Made by a program: the position numbers and the translations under genes. Shown here in pieces: positions 8,035-12,571 of a DNA stretch of 12,571 nt. The notes beneath the pieces were generated by a model. That model did no database searches, was not told the DNA's origin, and was given only the letters and a program-made list of their open reading frames with translations. Position 1 is the stretch's first letter. Each line of letters begins with the position of its first letter. This stretch comes from Chloracidobacterium sp. UBA6041. GTDB taxonomy: Bacteria; Acidobacteriota; Blastocatellia; Pyrinomonadales; Pyrinomonadaceae. The DNA lies in the NCBI GenBank assembly GCA_002427845.1, contig DIYZ01000278.1, forward strand, positions 3,924 to 16,494, in the 5' to 3' direction.

Positions 8035-9381
8035 TTGATAAATGGAACCAAGTCATCTTTTCTTGCTATTCGGGCTGCCGCAGTTTTCATAGTCTTTCAG
8101 GCTTGCTTACTGCTCCTTATCGCTTCGCCGGCCCTTTCTCAATCATTCAGCAACCAGGACCGTGAGCGAGGATTGACGATGTTAAAGACCGTCAAGGAGG
8201 ACATAAGGAAGAATTACTATGATCCTGGCTTTCGCGGTATCGACATTGATGCGCGCTTCAAACTGGCCGAGGACAAGATAAAGCTGACTAAGTCTAATGC
8301 CGAGGTGTTCGGCATCATTGCGCAGGCGTTGCTCGATTTCAACGACTCGCATACCTCTTTTGTTCCTCCTCAAAGATCAGCACGCATCGACTACGGCTGG
8401 CTCATGAAGACCTTCGGCAATAACTGCTATGTTACCGAGGTAAGGCCCCATAGCGACGCCGATGCAAAGGAACTAAGACCGGGTGACCTGGTGCAATCGA
8501 TTGATGGGATTCGGCCGAACAAAGCAAACCTTTGGGTGTTCTATTATCTCTACTACCAGCTGGCGCCACGGCCCATCGTGAAGATGGTCGTGCAAAGCCC
8601 CGGCGAGCAGTCCAGGCAGTTGGAAATAAAACCCAGAATCCAAACGGGCAAGAAGACAGTTGATCTCACGGATACAGTCGACCTTAACCGGCTCTGGAGA
8701 GAAGAGGAGGACGAAGACATCGCCAACGCGAATCGCTTCACCGAATTTGGCAGCGAGTTACTGATTTGGAAAATGCCTCATTTTGACCTCACGAAAGATG
8801 GCGTAGATGGGATGGTTGATAAGGCAAAAAACCATAAGGCGCTGATCCTCGATCTGAGAGGCAACGGCGGAGGCGCAGAGGAGACACTACTGCGGCTCAT
8901 CGGCAATCTTTCTGATCACGATGTCACAGTTGGCGAGGTCAAGCGGCGCAAGGAGACCAAACCACTAATAGCAAAAACCCGCGGCGCGGCTGGTTTCAAA
9001 GGGCAGCTGGTGATCCTCGTCGATAGTGACTCGGCGTCGGCCTCGGAGGTATTGGCGCGGGTCATGCAACTGGAGAAACGAGGCACGGTGCTGGGTGATC
9101 ATACCGCAGGAAAAGTGATGAGAAGCCGTGCACACGTACACCAGATGGGAGTAGACACAGTGGTGATGTACGCGGCGAGCGTCACGGATGCCGACGTCAT
9201 CATGTCGGATGGAAAGAGTCTCGAGCAGGTCGGAGTAACGCCGGACGAGACCTCGCTGCCAACCGCTGAAAACCTTCGTGCCCGGCAAGACCCGGTTCTT
9301 TCGCGCGCCGCAGCGATACTGGGGGTAAAGTTGGATCCCGTCGAAGCCGGTAAACTCTTCCCCTTCAAGTGGATGCCATAG
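8035..9381 (+). CDS. S41-family serine peptidase (C-terminal-processing type), exported
   Basis: 448 residues. It starts at TTG 8035: AGGAG (8025-8029) stands five bases upstream, and only this start includes the signal peptide (residues 11-36, ending SPALSQ); the first in-frame ATG lies after it. Order of parts: helical N-terminal segment with DFNDSHTSF (101-109); a PDZ-like region (about 118-200: ELRPGDLVQSIDG); the S41 core (about 240-405) with ILDLRGNGGG (271-280), ILVDSDSASASEVLA, and LGDHTAGK. By analogy with CtpA/CtpB, whose Ser and Lys are 25 residues apart, S335 is the nucleophile and K360 the general base. Such enzymes cleave proteins near the C-terminus or degrade tail-exposed substrates in the envelope. 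The C-terminus (LGVKLDPVEAGKLFPFKW) looks complete. The physiological substrate is unknown; divergence from the VWA gene does not establish a functional link. Confidence 0.92.
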   Translation: MINGTKSSFLAIRAAAVFIVFQACLLLLIASPALSQSFSNQDRERGLTMLKTVKEDIRKNYYDPGFRGIDIDARFKLAEDKIKLTKSNAEVFGIIAQALLDFNDSHTSFVPPQRSARIDYGWLMKTFGNNCYVTEVRPHSDADAKELRPGDLVQSIDGIRPNKANLWVFYYLYYQLAPRPIVKMVVQSPGEQSRQLEIKPRIQTGKKTVDLTDTVDLNRLWREEEDEDIANANRFTEFGSELLIWKMPHFDLTKDGVDGMVDKAKNHKALILDLRGNGGGAEETLLRLIGNLSDHDVTVGEVKRRKETKPLIAKTRGAAGFKGQLVILVDSDSASASEVLARVMQLEKRGTVLGDHTAGKVMRSRAHVHQMGVDTVVMYAASVTDADVIMSDGKSLEQVGVTPDETSLPTAENLRARQDPVLSRAAAILGVKLDPVEAGKLFPFKWMP

Positions 9382-9410
9382 CTGGGCGACTCCGGCGAGA
9401 TTTGTACGTA

Positions 9411-9638
9411 CTTCAATGCGAACCTGTCCTTCAGTCCAGCAATCATCACGTCGAATTTGCCTGGCTCGACAACGGGTTTGTTATCTGCGCCGATGAATGA
9501 GAGATCATCCGTGTGCAACTTGAAGGTCAGGATACGACTCTGGCCAGGTTCCAGATAGACCTTCGCAAAACGTTTAAGCCTCTTCCCGGCGGGCGATGCA
9601 TCGCCAGGCAGCGACTAATAGACAAGCGTCACAAATGG
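9411..9638 (-). pseudogene. Relic of a GH3 beta-glucosidase C-terminus (Fn3-like domain)
   Basis: Read on the minus strand, 9614 down to 9411 translates to the end of a GH3 Fn3-like domain: SLPGDAS, KRLKRFAKVYLEPGQSR, DLSF, VVEPGKFDVMIAGLK in the correct order and spacing. In intact enzymes this is the last 70-80 residues of a protein of roughly 700-900. Here the frame meets TAG at 9615-9617, just after VTLVY. In relatives I recall, this position is often VYL or VYV before the loop, so a TTG-to-TAG change would explain it. Another stop (TAA) follows at 9639-9641. No start codon, ribosome site or catalytic body is present, and the C-terminal side runs on without a stop into the antisense of the S41 gene. 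It is a dead remnant, originally convergent with S41, now partly beneath the GH2 upstream region. Family reading is confident; the mutation history is inferred. Confidence 0.8.
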
Positions 9639-9661
9639 TTAAGAATTCCGGAAGAATGCAT

Positions 9662-12367
9662 ATGCGAAAACGCCTGGTCTCTGGAAGCATCATTCTAATG
9701 TTGAGTCTTACCGCGTTCGCCAGGAGCGGGAGCGAGCGCGGATTACCTCAAGCTAAAAAGCTCTATTTGCGGAAAGGCTGGAGCATTCAATCATCAGCTC
9801 AGATCAAAGAGAACGGTGATGCTCTTTCGCAGAACGAGTTCCAGCCGCAGAAATGGTATCCGGCCACAGTCCCGTCTACGGTTGTCGGTAACCTGGTAGA
9901 AGACAAAGTCTACCCGGATCCATTGGTAGATAAGAATCTACGACTGATCCCGGGCTGCAGCTATGCCATCGGCGCTAACTTCTCAAATCTCCCGATGCCG
10001 GAGGATAGTCCCTTCCGCGCTTCATGGTGGTATCGAACTCAGTTTCGTCTTCCTGCAAGTTATCGCGGCAGGAATGTCTGGCTAAATTTCGACGGTATTA
10101 ACTTTCGGGCCAACATCTGGCTCAATGGTCAACAGATTGCCACCTCAGCTCAGATAGCCGGGACCTTTCGCATCCATGAATTGAACATCAAGAATGCGGC
10201 GCGCGCCGGCGAGTTGAATACGTTAGCGGTCGAAGTCTACCCGCCCCAGCCAGATGATCTGGCCTGGACGTGGGTAGATTGGAACCCGATGCCTCCGGAC
10301 AAAAATATGGGGATTTTCCGCGACGTTTTTTTGACCAGCAGTGGGCCAGTTACCCTCAGATATCCGCAAGTAGTCACTAATTTTGATCTGCCCTCGCTGG
10401 AGACCGCGCATTTGACTGTTAACGCAGAGGCTCATAACGCGACCGACGTTGAGGTTGCAGGTACGGTGAGTGTCCGGCTTGCGGGGATTCGCTTGTCGCA
10501 GAAAGTGACGCTTGGCCCACAGGAGACGAAGTCAGTCTCATTTACGCCGGCAGACTTTCCGCAACTCAATATCTCTCAACCGCGTCTGTGGTGGCCCCTG
10601 CACATGGGCCACCAGAATCTTTATGGTCTGGTAGCCGAATTTGAGACCGGTGGTGAAGTCTCTGATCGACAAGACACCCGCTTCGGTATTCGAGAAATTA
10701 CCTCAGAATTAGATAGTCAGAATCACCGGATTTTCAAAGTCAATGGCCGCAATGTGCTCATTCGTGGCGGCGGCTGGTCCTCTGATATTTTTCTGCGGTC
10801 GTTGCCTGAACGACTGAAATCAGAATTTGAGTATGTCAAAGACATGAACTTGAATACGATTCGGTTGGAAGGCCAACTGCAGCCGGATAGCTTCTTCGAC
10901 CTCGCGGATCAGTACGGAATTCTAATCATGGCGGGATGGTGCTGTTGCTCACATTGGGAGCACTGGCAGCACAGATCCGATTATCAGGAAGGGCCGATCT
11001 GGGATAAAGAGGACTACGAAATCGCCGCCAAATCCCAGACAGATCAAATCAGACGTTTGCGAAATCACCCTAGCTTGCTGGCCTGGCTGAATGGTAGCGA
11101 TAATCCGCCGCCTCCCGATGTCGAGCAGATGTACGTCGATATCCTGAAGAAGTATCACTGGCCCAACCCATTCCTCTCGTCGGCCACGGCAAAACCGACA
11201 ACGGTTACCGGCGCGACCGGAGTCAAAATGGAAGGACCTTACGAATGGGTACCTGCTTCCTACTGGCTATTCGACAAAAAGTTAGGTGGCGCTCATGGTT
11301 TTGCCACGGAGATCAGTCCGGGTCCAGCGGTGCCGCCGATTGAGAGCCTGCGCCGGATGCTGCCTCAAGACCATCTATGGCCCATCAATGAATATTGGAG
11401 CTATCACGCGGGCGGGGGACAATTCAAGGATCTAAGAGTTTTCACTGAGGCCTTGAATGCGCGCTATGGACCGGCCAGCGATGCGCCGGATTACGCGCTG
11501 AAGTCGCAGCTGATGGCTTACGAAGGCCAGCGCGCGATGTTTGAGGCCTATGGCGGAAACAGGTACACATCAACGGGCGTTATTCAGTGGATGCTGAACA
11601 ACGCCTGGCCTTCCATGATCTGGCACCTTTATGACTATTACCTTATGCCGGGCGGGGGCTACTTCGGTACCAAGAAAGCGTGCGAGCCGGTCCATGTACA
11701 GTATTCTTACAAGGACAAATCCGTGATCGCTGTGAATACAACCTATAGACCGCTACGCGATCTAAAGTTGACGGCGCAAGTGTATGACATCAATCTTGCC
11801 GCAAAGTTTTCAAAAGTGCTGCAGCTTGACCTGCCGGCTGACAGCAACTCCAAGGCTTTCGTGATTCCGCAAATCCAGGATTTGTCGGCGACTTACTTTC
11901 TCCGTCTGTTGCTTGAAGACAGCAACGGTCAACCAGTGAGTTCAAACTTCTACTGGCTATCAACTAAAGATGATGTGCTTGATTGGCAGAAGTCCACCTG
12001 GTACTACACGCCTACAAACTCCTACGCAGATATGACCCAACTGCAGAAACTCCTGCCGGTAAAATTGGCGCTATCCAGCCGGGCGGTGCGTAGAGCTGGC
12101 GATGAGATCGCTCAGGTAAGAGTGTCAAATCCCAGTCGCAGCATGGCGTTCTTTATTCATCTTCAGATTAAACAGAGACGCACGGGACTAGATGTTCTAC
12201 CCGTCATTTGGCAGGACAACTATTTCTCGTTGCTGCCTGGTGAGCGCAGAGAGATAACAGCCACTTATCAGGTAAGAGGCTTAGGCAAGACGGGCGCGTT
12301 TTTGGCTGTCGATGGCTGGAATAGTTCGCCTGTCACGACTCCTATAATCGCTAGCAGGAAGCCTTGA
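9662..12367 (+). CDS. GH2 exo-beta-D-glucosaminidase (CsxA-like), exported
   Basis: Removes terminal beta-1,4-linked glucosamine from chitosan or chitooligosaccharides. 901 residues from ATG 9662, chosen because GGAAG (9650-9654) lies seven bases upstream and the signal peptide (MRKRLVSGSIILMLSLTAFA) begins there; the frame is open back to an ATG at 9596, with another at 9656. Domains: GH2 sugar-binding jelly roll (about 115-228, with SWWYRTQFRLP and DGINFRANIWLNG), Ig-like (about 230-350), TIM barrel (about 355-690) and C-terminal Ig-like modules (about 690-901). Typical of the exo-glucosaminidase subgroup are GWCCCSHWEHW (425-435) and WLNGSDNPPP, where D480 replaces the usual GH2 acid/base Glu, and GFATEISPG with nucleophile E550. 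The 70-residue spacing agrees with the Asp/Glu pair of Amycolatopsis CsxA. A beta-mannosidase is the main alternative but would have an NE acid/base motif. The upstream region overlies a GH3 relic. Confidence 0.92.
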   Translation: MRKRLVSGSIILMLSLTAFARSGSERGLPQAKKLYLRKGWSIQSSAQIKENGDALSQNEFQPQKWYPATVPSTVVGNLVEDKVYPDPLVDKNLRLIPGCSYAIGANFSNLPMPEDSPFRASWWYRTQFRLPASYRGRNVWLNFDGINFRANIWLNGQQIATSAQIAGTFRIHELNIKNAARAGELNTLAVEVYPPQPDDLAWTWVDWNPMPPDKNMGIFRDVFLTSSGPVTLRYPQVVTNFDLPSLETAHLTVNAEAHNATDVEVAGTVSVRLAGIRLSQKVTLGPQETKSVSFTPADFPQLNISQPRLWWPLHMGHQNLYGLVAEFETGGEVSDRQDTRFGIREITSELDSQNHRIFKVNGRNVLIRGGGWSSDIFLRSLPERLKSEFEYVKDMNLNTIRLEGQLQPDSFFDLADQYGILIMAGWCCCSHWEHWQHRSDYQEGPIWDKEDYEIAAKSQTDQIRRLRNHPSLLAWLNGSDNPPPPDVEQMYVDILKKYHWPNPFLSSATAKPTTVTGATGVKMEGPYEWVPASYWLFDKKLGGAHGFATEISPGPAVPPIESLRRMLPQDHLWPINEYWSYHAGGGQFKDLRVFTEALNARYGPASDAPDYALKSQLMAYEGQRAMFEAYGGNRYTSTGVIQWMLNNAWPSMIWHLYDYYLMPGGGYFGTKKACEPVHVQYSYKDKSVIAVNTTYRPLRDLKLTAQVYDINLAAKFSKVLQLDLPADSNSKAFVIPQIQDLSATYFLRLLLEDSNGQPVSSNFYWLSTKDDVLDWQKSTWYYTPTNSYADMTQLQKLLPVKLALSSRAVRRAGDEIAQVRVSNPSRSMAFFIHLQIKQRRTGLDVLPVIWQDNYFSLLPGERREITATYQVRGLGKTGAFLAVDGWNSSPVTTPIIASRKP

Positions 12368-12369
12368 CC

Positions 12370-12398
12370 CGGCGGAATGACTTTTTCGAGTCGCGCCG
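12370..12398 (+). terminator. Hairpin just after the GH2 gene
   Basis: Two bases past the GH2 stop, CGGCG (12370-12374) pairs with CGCCG (12394-12398), enclosing GACT (12379-12382) pairing with AGTC (12389-12392) around TTTTCG. The inner stem is offset by an asymmetric bulge and no T-run follows, so it may mark or protect the transcript end but is not a classic terminator. Confidence 0.3.
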
Positions 12399-12427
12399 CT
12401 GGATGGTGTCCTCATTTCACCTCTCTG

Positions 12428-12571
12428 CGACATAGCGGCAACTCCTTGGAGTGCGGTGACCTGTCGGCACTTTGGTCGCTGCGACCGGTCGCAGCCTGCG
12501 TACGTTGAGATGGTTCGTTGACGAAACGCGGCGCCGGGCCGCCGCGGGCCAAAGCGGTGACAGGTCACCGC
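12428..12571. repeat. Palindrome-rich intergenic repeat, cut by right edge
   Basis: The last part of the window has no credible gene and is dense in inverted repeats: ACTCC-TT-GGAGT (12441-12452); a 16-base perfect palindrome CTGCGACC/GGTCGCAG (12479-12494); GCGGCG-six bases-CGCCGC (12528-12545); and GCGGTGAC-AG-GTCACCGC (12554-12571). In addition GCGGTGACCTGTC (12453-12465) is the exact reverse complement of the final 13 bases (12559-12571), giving outer arms around a segment of about 93 bases. This layout resembles REP/BIME-type or other dispersed palindromic elements. I recall GGTGACxxGTCACC-like units in intergenic DNA of Acidobacteriota, but copy number cannot be seen here. A minus-strand frame across it (12568-12281) is judged spurious. 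Confidence 0.6.

Noticed and set aside
7835..8056. 73-codon minus-strand small frame in the VWA/S41 intergenic region
   Set aside because: Its start overlaps the S41 coding region, the internal ATG at 7990 has no good ribosome site, and the peptide resembles nothing known to me. It could only be rescued by conservation data.
9099..9410. Continuation of the GH3-relic frame toward 9099 as a longer coding gene
   Set aside because: Beyond about 9411 the translation loses GH3 character and is simply the antisense of the S41 C-terminus; no start codon or ribosome site supports a gene.
12281..12568. 95-codon minus-strand frame at the right edge
   Set aside because: It spans the GH2 3' end in antisense and the palindromic repeat; composition is Arg/Ser/Ala-rich without any domain signal.
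1..12571. CRISPR array, tRNA/rRNA, integrase, transposase, toxin-antitoxin or defence genes
   Set aside because: I looked for regularly spaced repeats, RNA gene signatures and characteristic protein motifs on both strands and saw none.

Overview
The window looks like a chromosomal stretch from an Acidobacteriota bacterium, most likely class Blastocatellia. The assignment rests on gene content and not on a marker gene: a TIGR03436-type (acidobacterial) VWA protein, a multiheme cytochrome c of the GVxYVGSxxCxxCH type, a lineage-restricted secreted helical protein, and a GH16 enzyme with a C-terminal domain that I associate with this group. Base composition is moderate in GC. Every complete protein here carries an export signal, so the window describes envelope and periplasmic or secreted biochemistry.

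Layout, left to right. (1) 1-1002 (+): 3' part of a multiheme c-type cytochrome with seven CxxCH motifs, cut by the window edge. (2) 1074-3221 (-): GH20 beta-N-acetylhexosaminidase, convergent with the cytochrome. (3) 3388-4680 (+): GH16 beta-glucanase (laminarinase-like), divergent from GH20 across a 166-base intergenic region. 40 bases downstream is (4) 4721-5386 (+), a small secreted helical protein of unknown function. (5) 5459-7687 (-): a long acidobacterial VWA-domain protein, convergent with gene 4. (6) 8035-9381 (+): secreted S41 (C-terminal-processing type) serine peptidase with a TTG start, divergent from the VWA gene across about 345 bases. (7) about 9411-9638 (-): a decayed fragment of the C-terminal Fn3-like domain of a GH3 beta-glucosidase, with in-frame stops and no body. 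(8) 9662-12367 (+): GH2 exo-beta-D-glucosaminidase (CsxA-like). (9) about 12428-12571: non-coding DNA packed with palindromes, probably a copy of a dispersed intergenic repeat, cut by the right edge.

How the genes fit together: GH20 (release of terminal GlcNAc), GH2 exo-glucosaminidase (release of GlcN from chitosan-like chains), GH16 endo-beta-1,3(4)-glucanase and the dead GH3 beta-glucosidase all match components of fungal cell walls (chitin, chitosan, beta-1,3-glucan). The locus reads as a loose carbohydrate-degradation neighbourhood. It is not a classic PUL: no SusC/SusD, transporter or regulator is visible, and strands alternate. The VWA protein, S41 peptidase and cytochrome have no obvious direct link to it. 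I did not find a clear new defence, mobile or RNA-guided system. The most informative non-routine signals are the GH3 relic under the GH2 promoter, the terminal palindromic repeat, and two uncharacterised lineage-type modules (the GH16 C-terminal domain and the small helical protein).
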